Assembly (NCBI GenBank): GCA_014859265.1
Contig: JACUUN010000008.1
Coordinates: forward strand, 1-51,380
From: Coriobacteriia bacterium
Lineage (GTDB): Bacteria > Actinomycetota > Coriobacteriia > Anaerosomatales > SLCP01
Direction of reading: 5' to 3'
Length of the DNA stretch: 51,380 nucleotides
A program made the translations under genes and the position numbers. Below are positions 17,432-26,758 of the stretch, piece by piece. Under the pieces are notes generated by a model, which worked only from the letters and a program-made list of their open reading frames with translations, did no database searches and was not told the DNA's origin. How positions within the stretch are numbered: the first letter of the stretch is position 1; each line of letters begins with the position of its first letter.

Positions 17432-18418
17432 CTACTGGCTCGAGTCGAGCCCGCGCCACGTCGGGCGATCGACAGTGCGGACGTTAATGTGCACCACCGT
17501 CTCGGCCTGCTCCTCCATGATGCGAAGAGCAACAGCATCCTTCTTCTCGATGTCCTCGGCGGATCCGACAAGCACTTCGATGTCCTCCACGGTCATGAGG
17601 GTGGTGAGATCGACCGAGGGGGCAGACACCGCACGAACGCGGGCCAGCATTTCCTCACTCAGGCCCTCGAGAACCCGCAAGGCGTTCTCCAGCGACACCG
17701 AATCCGACCGTTCCCCCGCAACGGGCTCGAAGTCAGTAAGATCTCTAATCACGGTGACGGTCTCGGTTGTTTCGGGTGTTCTCTGACCCAGCACCATCGC
17801 GTTAGCGTCCACGAGCCAGAAAGTGGCCTCACCGGTGTCGACCAGCGCCGCCGGTGAGCGCTCATCGATGTGAATCACCAGCCCGTCGGGTAAACGCCGG
17901 CTGATGTGCGCTGCTGCGATCCACGGGTGCGCTGCGAGACGCACCTCCATCTCGGCACGCGGGAACCGCAGGAGCGTGGATCCCTCGGGAAGCGCAGCGA
18001 CATCGATGACTTCGTCGGCCGTCAGCTCGACGACACCTTCAACTTCGATCTCGGTAATGCTGAGAAGACTCGAGCGGTAGAGTGACACTCCCCCGCCGAT
18101 AACACCAACGATCAACAGGACGACGAGGGCGATGCGTACGCGCAGCGCATGGCGCTGCCGCGCCAGACGTGTCTCACGCGCCGCACGCTTGGGATCGTGC
18201 GGCCTTGTCTGCTTGCGTGCGGGACCAATGCTGCCGCTACTGGTACGGCGTCTTGAAGCCCCACCCTCAACTTGATGTTTAGTCTTTGATGAGTTCGACG
18301 GCTGCGGCGAATCCGCTCCATCGCGGGAGCGTTCGGGGGTGATGATGACGCGCTTGCGCTCAGGCTTGCGTCCCGAGGAACCTGAGCTCCGTCTGGAGCG
18401 TGATGTCATATCGCTCAC
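17432..18418 (-). CDS. ftsQ: Division protein FtsQ/DivIB
   Basis: Bitopic membrane protein of the divisome that links FtsL/FtsB-type partners with FtsW and the PBP. It has a long, basic, low-complexity cytoplasmic N-terminus (1-92), one helix (about 94-114), then a POTRA domain (from about 118, ITEIEVEGVVELTADEV) and the beta domain with the typical HPWIAAAHISRRLPDGLVIHI. At 328 residues it is longer than E. coli FtsQ because of the N-terminal tail. GTG at 18418 has GAGGGG six bases upstream and overlaps the murB end by 59 bases; ATG at 18409 is an alternative. Confidence 0.92.
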   Translation of the reverse strand: MSDMTSRSRRSSGSSGRKPERKRVIITPERSRDGADSPQPSNSSKTKHQVEGGASRRRTSSGSIGPARKQTRPHDPKRAARETRLARQRHALRVRIALVVLLIVGVIGGGVSLYRSSLLSITEIEVEGVVELTADEVIDVAALPEGSTLLRFPRAEMEVRLAAHPWIAAAHISRRLPDGLVIHIDERSPAALVDTGEATFWLVDANAMVLGQRTPETTETVTVIRDLTDFEPVAGERSDSVSLENALRVLEGLSEEMLARVRAVSAPSVDLTTLMTVEDIEVLVGSAEDIEKKDAVALRIMEEQAETVVHINVRTVDRPTWRGLDSSQ

Positions 18419-19271
18419 TCACCACCCCTCGAACACGGTCGATGAGATCGAGCACGTCGGTAGCGGTCGCACCACCTCTATTGACGATGAAGTTCGCGTG
18501 GACCTCCGATACCTGGGCGCCTCCTACACGGAGGCCCTTCAGTCCGCACGCCTCGATTAAGCGACCTGCAGAGTCACCCTCGGGGTTGATGAATACGCTC
18601 CCCGCGTTCGGCATCCCCATCGGCAGTTTCGCCTTTCGTGAAAGGAAGCGGGCATCCATCGTGCGTCTGATTCGCTCGCGGTCGCCCTCCTCGAGGGCCA
18701 GCGAGCACTCCACGATCACGCCTCTGGCAGGCAGACCACTCGAGCGGTAGCCCCACTCGATCTCCGGGCCGCGCACGACAGCGAGACCTTGCCCGGGAAC
18801 GTACAGTGTGACGGACTCCACCCGTTCCCCGATCCACTGATCGCGCGAGCCCGCGTTCATCGCGAGTGCCCCGCCCACGGTGCCGGGAATGCCCACGGCG
18901 AACTCGAGGCCGGAAAGCCCACGCGAATACGCATCCTGAACGAGAGCCGCGAGAGTGACACCGGCCCCGGAACGGACCTGCTCCCCCTCTGTGCGGTGTC
19001 GCTTGAAGTCCTTCCCCAGGATGATGACCGCCCCGTCATAGCCCTGGTCGGACACGAGTACATTGCTGCCTTTCCCGAGCACCGTCCACGACAGGTCCTC
19101 ATCGCCGAGCACCCCGAGAACGTGCGACAGGTCTGCAATCGTATCGCAGACTACGAGGAGCGCAGCTGGACCCCCGATGCGGTACGTCGTGTGCCGCGCC
19201 ATCGGCTCATCACGGCGCACCGGCCCGTTGAGCTGGCGCGACAGACGTTCGTGGACACGGGCTAGGGACAC
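18360..19271 (-). CDS. murB: UDP-MurNAc dehydrogenase MurB
   Basis: Reduces UDP-GlcNAc-enolpyruvate to UDP-MurNAc with NADPH and FAD. The 303 residues show the FAD-binding YRIGGPAALLV, GKGSNVLV and AGIPGTVGGALAMNAG segments. The catalytic region includes NAGSVFINP with the serine donor, and SEVHANFIVN with the terminal glutamate. The GTG start, with GGAGG about five bases away, overlaps the murC end by ten bases. Confidence 0.96.
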   Translation of the reverse strand: MSLARVHERLSRQLNGPVRRDEPMARHTTYRIGGPAALLVVCDTIADLSHVLGVLGDEDLSWTVLGKGSNVLVSDQGYDGAVIILGKDFKRHRTEGEQVRSGAGVTLAALVQDAYSRGLSGLEFAVGIPGTVGGALAMNAGSRDQWIGERVESVTLYVPGQGLAVVRGPEIEWGYRSSGLPARGVIVECSLALEEGDRERIRRTMDARFLSRKAKLPMGMPNAGSVFINPEGDSAGRLIEACGLKGLRVGGAQVSEVHANFIVNRGGATATDVLDLIDRVRGVVSERYDITLQTELRFLGTQA

Positions 19272-20653
19272 GACGCCTCCGTTTCCTCGTGCAGCGCGCG
19301 AAGGATCTCCGGACCCAGTGCGGTCACGTCGCCGGCCCCCATCGTGATGACGAGGTCACCTTCGCGCGAATAGCGGGAAAGGAAGACTGGTATGTCCGAG
19401 CGATGCGGGAGGTACGAGACGCGCGATCGTGGATCGGACAGGAGAACCTCTTCCACGAGCGTCTTGCCCGTCACACCCGGAATCGGTGTTTCACCGGCAC
19501 TGTAGACCTCCATGAGAATGATACGGTCGGCTTCGGAGAACGCCGCCCCGAACTCGGCAGCGAGCGCCTCGGTGCGGGAGTAGCGGTGAGGCTGGAAGAC
19601 CACCCACACCCTATCCGCTCCGGCGGATCGCGCTGCTGCAAGAGTCGCCCGCACCTCCGTCGGATGGTGTGCGTAATCGTCGACGACACGCACGCCGCCT
19701 TCCTCCCCGACAAGATCGAAGCGCCGTCTCACCCCGGCATAACCAGCGAGCGCGTCAACCGCCGAGGAGATGTCGAGGCCGAGCACGTGGGCTACCGCGA
19801 GCGCTGCCGTTGCGTTGAGTACGTTGTGCGTGCCGGGAACGTCGATTCTGGCCTCGCACGACAGCCCCCCAGAGGGTGTCAGCGTGAAGAGATGGCCCGC
19901 GCCGTGCCGCCGCAGCCCCGTGCACCGAACATCGGCGTCCTCGGCGCAGCCGTATGTCACCACACGGGCTTCGCTGCGCCGCGCAAGCGCTACGGCGCGC
20001 CCGTCATCGGCGCAGACGACCACAGCACCGCCACTCACCGTCCGGGCGGCGAACCGTTCGAACGTGTCCTCCAAAGCTACGAGTGTGCCATAGTGATCGA
20101 GATGGTCCGCCTCCACGTTGGTAATCACGGAGATGAACGGATCCAGATAGAGGAACGAGCCATCGGACTCGTCCGCCTCTACGACATAGTGCTCTCCCCC
20201 GCCGCACGCGGCATTGGTGCCAAACGCGCGCACCTCGCCCCCGATGAGATAAGTCGGATCGAGCCCCATGCCTGCAAGCATGGTAGCGACCATCGAGCTC
20301 GTCGTCGTCTTGCCATGAGTGCCCGCGATCGCGATGGTACTCCGGTCCTCGGCAAGGCGTGCGAGCATCTTCGCTCTCGGCCAGAGCGGCAGTCCGCGCC
20401 TGCGTGCCTCGACCACCTCGGGATTCGATTCCGGTATCGCCGAGGAGACGACGACCACCTCGGGATTACCGAGGTACGAGGCATCATGGCCGATCGTCAC
20501 CGGGATTCCCGCGTCACGGAGTGCATGCGAATAGCGCGACTCCCTGAGATCGGAACCGCTGACTGGCAGCCCTCGATCGTGAAGGACCCTGGCGATGCCG
20601 CTCATGCCCGCACCGCCTATGCCTACGAAGTGTGCGTAGGTCCGATCGCTCAC
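19262..20653 (-). CDS. murC: UDP-MurNAc--L-alanine ligase MurC
   Basis: Adds the first stem residue, L-alanine, to UDP-MurNAc. The 463 residues begin with the nucleotide-binding GIGGAGMSG (11-19). The ATP loop is GTHGKTTTS (111-119), and later HHPTEVRATL and FQPHRYSRT are typical of MurC. The GTG start overlaps the murG stop (GTGA), hence coupled translation. Confidence 0.97.
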   Translation of the reverse strand: MSDRTYAHFVGIGGAGMSGIARVLHDRGLPVSGSDLRESRYSHALRDAGIPVTIGHDASYLGNPEVVVVSSAIPESNPEVVEARRRGLPLWPRAKMLARLAEDRSTIAIAGTHGKTTTSSMVATMLAGMGLDPTYLIGGEVRAFGTNAACGGGEHYVVEADESDGSFLYLDPFISVITNVEADHLDHYGTLVALEDTFERFAARTVSGGAVVVCADDGRAVALARRSEARVVTYGCAEDADVRCTGLRRHGAGHLFTLTPSGGLSCEARIDVPGTHNVLNATAALAVAHVLGLDISSAVDALAGYAGVRRRFDLVGEEGGVRVVDDYAHHPTEVRATLAAARSAGADRVWVVFQPHRYSRTEALAAEFGAAFSEADRIILMEVYSAGETPIPGVTGKTLVEEVLLSDPRSRVSYLPHRSDIPVFLSRYSREGDLVITMGAGDVTALGPEILRALHEETEASCP

Positions 20654-21771
20654 GCGTTGTCTCCATCTTTCCTGTCGTGCACACACCCGAGTATGAGGCG
20701 TTCGAGGCGCACCGCCGCATCCGGCACGCCGAGCCTGCGAGACGCGGCTGACATGCTTCCCCGACGCGCCGCATCGGCTAACAGGGACTCGAGCGCCTCG
20801 GCGAACGCGTCCGTATCGAGATCACTGTCCGCAATGAGGAGTGCCCCTCCCCCCTCCTCGACCTCCCGGGCATTGAGCGTCTGGTGGTCTTCGGTTGCGT
20901 ACGGGTACGGCACAAGGATAGCCGCCCTGCCGATTGCCGTGATCTCCGCTATCGATGTCGCCCCGGCCCTGGCGACCACGACATCAGCCGCAGCGATTGC
21001 CGAACCCATGTCTTCGATGTAGTCGATGATGCGATACCGACCGCCACCGTCTCCTCCCGACCTCTCGAGGCACTCCCTCACAGTGGGAGCCTCCTCACGG
21101 CCGGCAACATGCAAAACGTGGACGCGGTCGTCAGCAAGGAGCCGACCGCGCAGGTCCACGACCGCCTCATTGATGTGACGCGCTCCGCGGCTCCCCCCGA
21201 AGACGAGCACCACAACAGCGTCCGCAGGTAGATCGAGTGACACACGGCCGCTCTCCCGGTCAGCCCGCAGGATCGCCTCGCGCACGGGGTTACCCGTCAC
21301 CTCTGCACGGGTCCCGGGCTTCAAATAGCGGACGGAGCCCTCATAGGTCACCCCTACAGCGCACGCCCACAGCGAGAGCGCCCGGTTAGCCATGCCGGGC
21401 ACCGAGTTCTGTTCGTGGAGAACAAGGGGTATACGCCAAAGGATGGCCGCCACACCGACCGGCAGTGAGACGTATCCTCCGAATCCCACGACGACCCGGG
21501 GCCGGAGCCGCCCGAGCAGAAACCAGCTCCTTGCCGCAGACGACACAAGCTGAAGGAGCGCAACCAAGAGCGAAAGTGGTCGCGACCGGTCGAACCCGCG
21601 AGCGGATATGCTGTCGAAAGCCAGACCCGCCTCACGAGCGAGACGGGCCTCGGGGCCGTTCGGGGTGCCGATAACGCGCACCTCATGCCCGTCTGCGCGC
21701 AGTCGATCTGCCACCGTCAACGCAGGATAGATGTGACCGGCGGTTCCTCCGCCGCTCAGCAGGACGCGCAC
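20650..21771 (-). CDS. murG: Lipid II-forming transferase MurG
   Basis: Adds GlcNAc to lipid I at the inner membrane face, giving lipid II. The 373 residues contain GGGTAGHIYPA (7-17), HEQNSVPGMANR, GGSRGA and RAGATSIAEI, all MurG motifs for lipid and UDP-GlcNAc binding. I chose GTG at 21771 because AAGGAGA lies seven bases upstream; the longer frame runs inside ftsW. It therefore overlaps the ftsW end by 89 bases. Confidence 0.96.
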   Translation of the reverse strand: MRVLLSGGGTAGHIYPALTVADRLRADGHEVRVIGTPNGPEARLAREAGLAFDSISARGFDRSRPLSLLVALLQLVSSAARSWFLLGRLRPRVVVGFGGYVSLPVGVAAILWRIPLVLHEQNSVPGMANRALSLWACAVGVTYEGSVRYLKPGTRAEVTGNPVREAILRADRESGRVSLDLPADAVVVLVFGGSRGARHINEAVVDLRGRLLADDRVHVLHVAGREEAPTVRECLERSGGDGGGRYRIIDYIEDMGSAIAAADVVVARAGATSIAEITAIGRAAILVPYPYATEDHQTLNAREVEEGGGALLIADSDLDTDAFAEALESLLADAARRGSMSAASRRLGVPDAAVRLERLILGCVHDRKDGDNA

Positions 21772-22918
21772 CAGCGGTCTCCTTGCTCCCGGGGCGCTCG
21801 CGCTGTTCGGCACGCGCACCGTAGGTGGAAACGGACAGTATGATGCCAATGCAGAGCATCGTGAACGTCATGGACGACCCACCCGAACTCACCAGCGGCA
21901 TCGGGATGCCGGTAACCGGCAGCAGACCGGTCACCGCTCCCATGTTGATGATAGCTTGTGTCACCAGCATCGCGGTAAGTCCGCCTGCCAGCACGCGGCC
22001 GTACCCGTCACGTGCCCCGAGTGCGATACGCACGCCGGCGTACGCCATCACTGCAAACGCAGCAACTACCGATAGCGCACCAAGGAGACCGAGTTCCTCT
22101 CCGATGATAGCGAAGATGAAGTCGGTATGTGCGGCGGGCAGATAGAAGAACTTCTGCCGGGACATTCCGAGCCCGACACCGTCCAGGCCTCCCGATCCGA
22201 ACGCGTAGAGCGCCTGAATCGACTGATATCCACTTCCCAGCGGGTCCGCAAACGGGTCGAGGAAGGACGTCACGCGGCGAATGCGATACGGCGCCACCAT
22301 GATGGCCAGAACGATGCCCGCCACACCGGCGAGGAATCCCGCTCCCAGCAACCGCAGGCTGATTCCACCGATGAGCAGGGCCAAGTAGACGGAGAGAACG
22401 ATGGCGATGGTGGTTCCAAAGTCCGGTTGGAGCATGACGAGCAGCACCACGAGACTCACCATGAGCGCGAGTCGACGCCAGAACGTCGTCTGGTCGATCC
22501 TCCCGGCCCGGTGCTGCTGAAGTAGTAGCGCGGTAAGCATCACGCAGCCGAGCTTCGCGAACTCAGACGGCTGCACCGTGAACGGCCCCAGGTCGATCCA
22601 GCGAGTTGCCCCCCACTTGCCGACGCCGAGTACTGCCACGAGAAGCAGCCCGAGGAAGGAGAGACCCCAGACAAGCAGGCCCGTCCAGCGCACTTTGCGG
22701 TAGTCGATAAACATCGCTATCACGAGCATGATGCCACCGAGGACGGCTCCCGTCGCCTGGCGTTTGAGGTGATACGCGCTGTCCTGCAGGTTGACGAAGT
22801 CTGCCACGGATGATGCGGAGTACACCATGACCATGCCCCCGAGGAGCAGGAAGAGCATGCTCCCCAGCAGGAGATAGCGTGGCAGGGGACCGCCGGCATA
22901 CGTTGTGCGCTCCTTCAC
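21683..22918 (-). CDS. ftsW: Septal glycosyltransferase FtsW
   Basis: SEDS-family polymerase that builds septal glycan with its class B PBP. The 411 residues carry about ten helices, the SEDS signature region from GGLDGVGLGMSRQKFFYLPAAHTDFIF (split here for length: GLGMSRQKFFYLP and HTDFIFAIIGEELG) and SSGGSSMTFTMLCIGIILS. GTG at 22918 has GGGGAGG about seven bases upstream and nearly abuts the murD stop. The last roughly 45 residues are basic, unlike the membrane part, and extend 89 bases into murG. RodA is an alternative label, but the position favours FtsW. Confidence 0.95.
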   Translation of the reverse strand: MKERTTYAGGPLPRYLLLGSMLFLLLGGMVMVYSASSVADFVNLQDSAYHLKRQATGAVLGGIMLVIAMFIDYRKVRWTGLLVWGLSFLGLLLVAVLGVGKWGATRWIDLGPFTVQPSEFAKLGCVMLTALLLQQHRAGRIDQTTFWRRLALMVSLVVLLVMLQPDFGTTIAIVLSVYLALLIGGISLRLLGAGFLAGVAGIVLAIMVAPYRIRRVTSFLDPFADPLGSGYQSIQALYAFGSGGLDGVGLGMSRQKFFYLPAAHTDFIFAIIGEELGLLGALSVVAAFAVMAYAGVRIALGARDGYGRVLAGGLTAMLVTQAIINMGAVTGLLPVTGIPMPLVSSGGSSMTFTMLCIGIILSVSTYGARAEQRERPGSKETAGARPAERRRNRRSHLSCVDGGRSTARRRA

Positions 22919-22919
22919 C

Positions 22920-24308
22920 TCACGCCCTCCCCTCGTCGATCTCGTGGACGAGCCGACGGAAGGTGCGACCGCGATCGGCGTAGTCAGAGAACTCATCGAA
23001 GGAGGCGCACGCAGGAGACAGAAGCACGGCCGTGCCTGGATTCGCGAAGCTCGCGGCCGTGTGCAGTGCGTCCGCAAGCCCTCCGGCGCGCTCGAACTCC
23101 ACGCCGTTCGCCGCAAGGTCGTCCGCGATCTCTGCGCCAGCCTCTCCGAACACGACCGCCAGAGCGCCAGCTTCGGCCATCGCGCGTCCGAGATCGAGGA
23201 ACCTGCTGCCCTTGTTCCTGCCCCCGAGCAGCATCACCACCGAACGTCCCTCGAACGCACCCAGTGCTCTCATAGCGGCATCGGGATTCGTTGCCTTCGA
23301 ATCGTTGAAATACTCGACGCCGGACACGATACCGACGGGCTCGAGCCTGTGCTCGATCGGCTCGAAAGTGCGCAACCCGGCCGAAATCGAATCGGAGCCT
23401 GCACCGAACGCATGCGCTGCCGCCGCGGCGGCCAGCGCATTGCTCACATTGTGGCCTCCCCGGATGAGGAGCTCGTCCCGGTGTATCAGGGTCACCACAC
23501 CCGAGGCTGTATCAAGCGTGAGCATGTCATCCGCCGACAAACCGGCACCCCCATCGGGAACCCGTCCGGTGCTGACCTCAACGACCCTCACACCGCTCGA
23601 GCGAACGGTGGCGATCAGGCGCGCTGAACCGGGATCGTCGGCATCGATGACCGCAGTGTCATCCGCATCCTGCTGCTCGAAGATACGGGCCTTGTCGAGC
23701 GCATAGGCCCTGATGTCGCCGTGCCAGTCGAGGTGATCGGGGGTGATGTTCAACAGTACAGCGACCCGCGGATGGAACCGCTCGGTCAGTGCAAGCTGAA
23801 ACGAAGACACTTCCGCTACGAGCGCGCCCGCCGGGCCAGCCTCTCCGACGGCGCTGATGGCAGGCGTGCCGATGTTGCCGACGACAGTTGCAGAAACCCC
23901 GGCGAACGTGAGCAGGTGGCCGAGCAAGCTCGTCACAGTGGTCTTTCCGTTCGTCCCGGTCACCGCGAGCCAGGGCGTCGTGGAGCGCCGGTACGCGAAC
24001 TCGATTTCGGAGATGACCTCGGGTACCGCCTGACGTACCTCACCCATCAGCGCAGCGTGCGGTGGTATACCGGGACTAGCGATGGCGAGACTGTACGTCC
24101 CTGACACATGTGATGTGCCAAGATGAACGTCCACGCCCAGCGCCCGCAGGCGCTGCCGCCGTTTCCTCAGGCCCTCAGAGTCGTCGGAGTCGATGACGGT
24201 CACGCGGACAGGATCGCCCTCGGCGGCGCGTCTAGCACAGTATGTCGCCGCAGCCTCTCCGGAAACGCCCAGACCGACGACAAGGATGTCGCCACGCAGC
24301 TGTTCCAC
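22920..24308 (-). CDS. murD: UDP-MurNAc-Ala--D-glutamate ligase MurD
   Basis: Adds D-glutamate to UDP-MurNAc-L-Ala. The 462 residues start with the nucleotide fold VVGLGVSGEAAA, then the ATP loop GTNGKTTVTS. The metal/substrate region NITPDHLDWHG, YFNDSKATNPDA and LLGGRNKGS follow. It begins one base after the mraY stop and ends next to ftsW, so the genes are tightly packed. Normal length for the family. Confidence 0.97.
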   Translation of the reverse strand: MEQLRGDILVVGLGVSGEAAATYCARRAAEGDPVRVTVIDSDDSEGLRKRRQRLRALGVDVHLGTSHVSGTYSLAIASPGIPPHAALMGEVRQAVPEVISEIEFAYRRSTTPWLAVTGTNGKTTVTSLLGHLLTFAGVSATVVGNIGTPAISAVGEAGPAGALVAEVSSFQLALTERFHPRVAVLLNITPDHLDWHGDIRAYALDKARIFEQQDADDTAVIDADDPGSARLIATVRSSGVRVVEVSTGRVPDGGAGLSADDMLTLDTASGVVTLIHRDELLIRGGHNVSNALAAAAAAHAFGAGSDSISAGLRTFEPIEHRLEPVGIVSGVEYFNDSKATNPDAAMRALGAFEGRSVVMLLGGRNKGSRFLDLGRAMAEAGALAVVFGEAGAEIADDLAANGVEFERAGGLADALHTAASFANPGTAVLLSPACASFDEFSDYADRGRTFRRLVHEIDEGRA

Positions 24309-24309
24309 T

Positions 24310-25353
24310 TCAGCCCCTCACGGACTCGACAAAGTACAGTGCGAAGCCGGCCCCGGCGAGCGTTCCGGTCACAATCCAGAACCGCACCATGACCTTCGTT
24401 TCGGACCAGCCCTTCATCTCGAAGTGGTGATGGAGCGGAGCCATGCGGAGAATCCGTTTTCCGGTGAGCTTGAAGGAGGTAACTTGAAGGATAACGGAGA
24501 GCGTTTCCGCCACGTAGATCCCGCCGATGAGTACCAGCAGGAGTTCGGTCTTCGTGATGATAGCAAGCGTCGCGATGGCCGCGCCAAGACCGAGGGATCC
24601 CGTATCCCCCATGAAGATGTCCGCAGGGTGGGAGTTGTACCAGAGAAACCCGATGCAGGCTCCGGCGATGGCCGCCGCAAGAAGCGCGACCTCGAGGCGG
24701 TTCTGCCGGAACCCGATGCCCGCGTACGCGAGCATTACGATAGTGACCGTGCCTGCGGCAAGGCCGTCGAGACCGTCAGTGAGATTGACGGCGTTGGAGG
24801 TCCCCACGATAACGATGAACACGAGCGCGAGGTAGAGCCATGGAACGAGGAGTGCGAATCCTCCCACATCGAAGACGCTTGTGACGGCTCCCATGTCGAG
24901 CGTCAGGCTCGTCAGGGGAACGGCGACACCCGTAGACAGCCCTGCCCAGTTGACGGCAAGCAGTCCGAATGTGAGCGCGACAAGCGCCTGGCCAAGGATC
25001 TTGGCGCGTGGCCTCAGGCCGAGCGAGCGCTCGTGGACCACCTTCGCCCAATCGTCTACGAATCCCAACAGACCACACGCACCCGTTGCGGCGAGCGCCA
25101 GCAGGCTTAACCTTCCGAAGTCCCCGAGAAAGACATACGTCCCTGCCACCACAAGCAGGATGAGCACACCGCCCATGGTGGGCGTCCCCTGCTTGACGAG
25201 GTGACCCTGCGGCCCGTCGGCCCGCACCTGCTGCCCGATGCTGCGGAAACGCAGCAGACGTATCCAGAACGGCAGCAGAACCCCGGCAGCGACCAGCGAG
25301 ATGACCACAGCAATGAAGACCTGGTATGACGGATACTGTGCGAGTCTAAACAC
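24310..25353 (-). CDS. mraY: Phospho-MurNAc-pentapeptide translocase MraY
   Basis: Transfers phospho-MurNAc-pentapeptide to undecaprenyl phosphate, making lipid I. The 347 residues form about ten helices. Active-site features are QGTPTMGG (55-62), the DD pair at 100-101 (GFVDDWAK), NAVNLTDGLDGLA, FMGDTGSLGLG and PLHHHFE. I chose GTG at 25353, which overlaps the murF end by eight bases; the longer frame upstream has no family similarity. Useful comparator for the degenerate MraY-like protein at 45214-46167. Confidence 0.97.
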   Translation of the reverse strand: MFRLAQYPSYQVFIAVVISLVAAGVLLPFWIRLLRFRSIGQQVRADGPQGHLVKQGTPTMGGVLILLVVAGTYVFLGDFGRLSLLALAATGACGLLGFVDDWAKVVHERSLGLRPRAKILGQALVALTFGLLAVNWAGLSTGVAVPLTSLTLDMGAVTSVFDVGGFALLVPWLYLALVFIVIVGTSNAVNLTDGLDGLAAGTVTIVMLAYAGIGFRQNRLEVALLAAAIAGACIGFLWYNSHPADIFMGDTGSLGLGAAIATLAIITKTELLLVLIGGIYVAETLSVILQVTSFKLTGKRILRMAPLHHHFEMKGWSETKVMVRFWIVTGTLAGAGFALYFVESVRG

Positions 25354-26758
25354 GTGGCTCGACGATCCCTTCCACAACGCGCTCCAATCCCATCACCCTC
25401 GACGCCTTCACTAGCACCACATCCCCTGGCTCCAGCAAGTCGTCCAGGACCTCTGACGCCTCATCCGCAGTAACGCATGGGCGGACACGGTCGGAGTCCA
25501 TACCCTCGGCACGTGCACCATCCGCGATGCGTGCGGCACGTTCGCCAACAGTGATCAGCACGTCGATGGCGTGACGCGCCAGCTCCTCGCCGATTCGGAA
25601 GTGGGCAAGCTCTGCCAGCGATCCGAGCTCGGCCATATCGCCGAGGACCGCGACCCTGCGCTCCGCCGTGGTGATCCCCGCAAGCGTTTCGATCGCTGCC
25701 CGCATGGAAGTCGGGCTCGCGTTGTACGCGTCGTTGATAACGTGGATGCCGCCCGCACTCGTGAAGGTCTGCATCCGCATCTCGCCGGCGCTTGCCCGCG
25801 CGAGCCCATCTGTGACGTCCTCCGGATCCAGACCGAAATGCACTCCTACCGCGGCGGCCGCCAGGGCATTGTAGACGTTGTGCCTGCCCGGCACGGCAAG
25901 CGAGACAGGGATGATGATGTCCTCGGTGACGATCTCGAAAGACGCGAGGCTTTCGCCGTCCATCGTGATGTCCATCGCACGCACATCACACGTATCAGCC
26001 AAACCGTACTGGATGACCGGAGCCCGGGATGAGAGCGCCAGTGTACCGCTGAACGCGTCGTCCCCGTTGAGGAAGACGACGCCTTCTTCCGGTATCGCCT
26101 CGACGAGCTCCGCCTTTGCCGATGCTATAGATTCCTGAGTGCCCAGAAGCTCGATATGGCTCATGCCAACGTTGGTCACCAGTCCCATGGTCGGGCGTGC
26201 GATGTGGCAGAGCTCGATTATCTGCCCCCGTCCACGCATCGCCATCTCGACGACAAGGACATCGGTGTCAGCACCTGCGTCCATGACTGTCAGTGGGACA
26301 CCCAGTTCGTTGTTGCGATTCCCCCGGGTGGACACGACCTTCATCCGCGTCGCGAGCACCGACGTGAGGAACTCCTTGGTCGTGGTCTTCCCGGTTGAGC
26401 CCGTCACACCGATGACCGGACAGAAGAGGCGCTCCCGGTGGTGACGGGCAAGCGCCTGGAGGGCGGCGAGCGCATCGGGTACCCGGATGATGGCGACCTC
26501 TCGCCGCGAAGCGCTCTCGACGACACCGCTCATCTCCTCAGACCCGCGAGTGATGAGTAGAGCCCTGGCCCCTGAGGCAATAGCCTGCTCGAGGTAGTCG
26601 TGCCCGTCGGCGCGCGTGCCTGCGAACGCCACGAACAGCGCACCCGGTTCGACCGTGCGGGAGTCCGTGGATACGCCGTTGACCATCGTGTCAGTCGAGC
26701 CCCACACGAGTGTGCCGCGTGTCACAGAGATCAGCGTTTCGACCGAGGTCGTCAGCAC
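25346..26758 (-). CDS. murF: MurF, D-Ala-D-Ala-adding ligase
   Basis: Adds D-Ala-D-Ala to UDP-MurNAc-tripeptide. The 470 residues contain the ATP loop GSTGKTTTKEF, the MurF-type TRGNRNNELGVPLT, INDAYNASPTSM and LGDMAELG. GTG at 26758 has GGAGGAG shortly upstream, within the murE end, and overlaps murE by seven bases. Confidence 0.97.
   Translation of the reverse strand: MLTTSVETLISVTRGTLVWGSTDTMVNGVSTDSRTVEPGALFVAFAGTRADGHDYLEQAIASGARALLITRGSEEMSGVVESASRREVAIIRVPDALAALQALARHHRERLFCPVIGVTGSTGKTTTKEFLTSVLATRMKVVSTRGNRNNELGVPLTVMDAGADTDVLVVEMAMRGRGQIIELCHIARPTMGLVTNVGMSHIELLGTQESIASAKAELVEAIPEEGVVFLNGDDAFSGTLALSSRAPVIQYGLADTCDVRAMDITMDGESLASFEIVTEDIIIPVSLAVPGRHNVYNALAAAAVGVHFGLDPEDVTDGLARASAGEMRMQTFTSAGGIHVINDAYNASPTSMRAAIETLAGITTAERRVAVLGDMAELGSLAELAHFRIGEELARHAIDVLITVGERAARIADGARAEGMDSDRVRPCVTADEASEVLDDLLEPGDVVLVKASRVMGLERVVEGIVEPRV

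Noticed and set aside
19289-21022. 577-codon plus-strand open frame opposite murC and murG
   Set aside because: It is opposite two clear mur genes, has no family-like motif, is rich in Arg and His, and has no ribosome-binding site. High-GC genes create such antisense frames.
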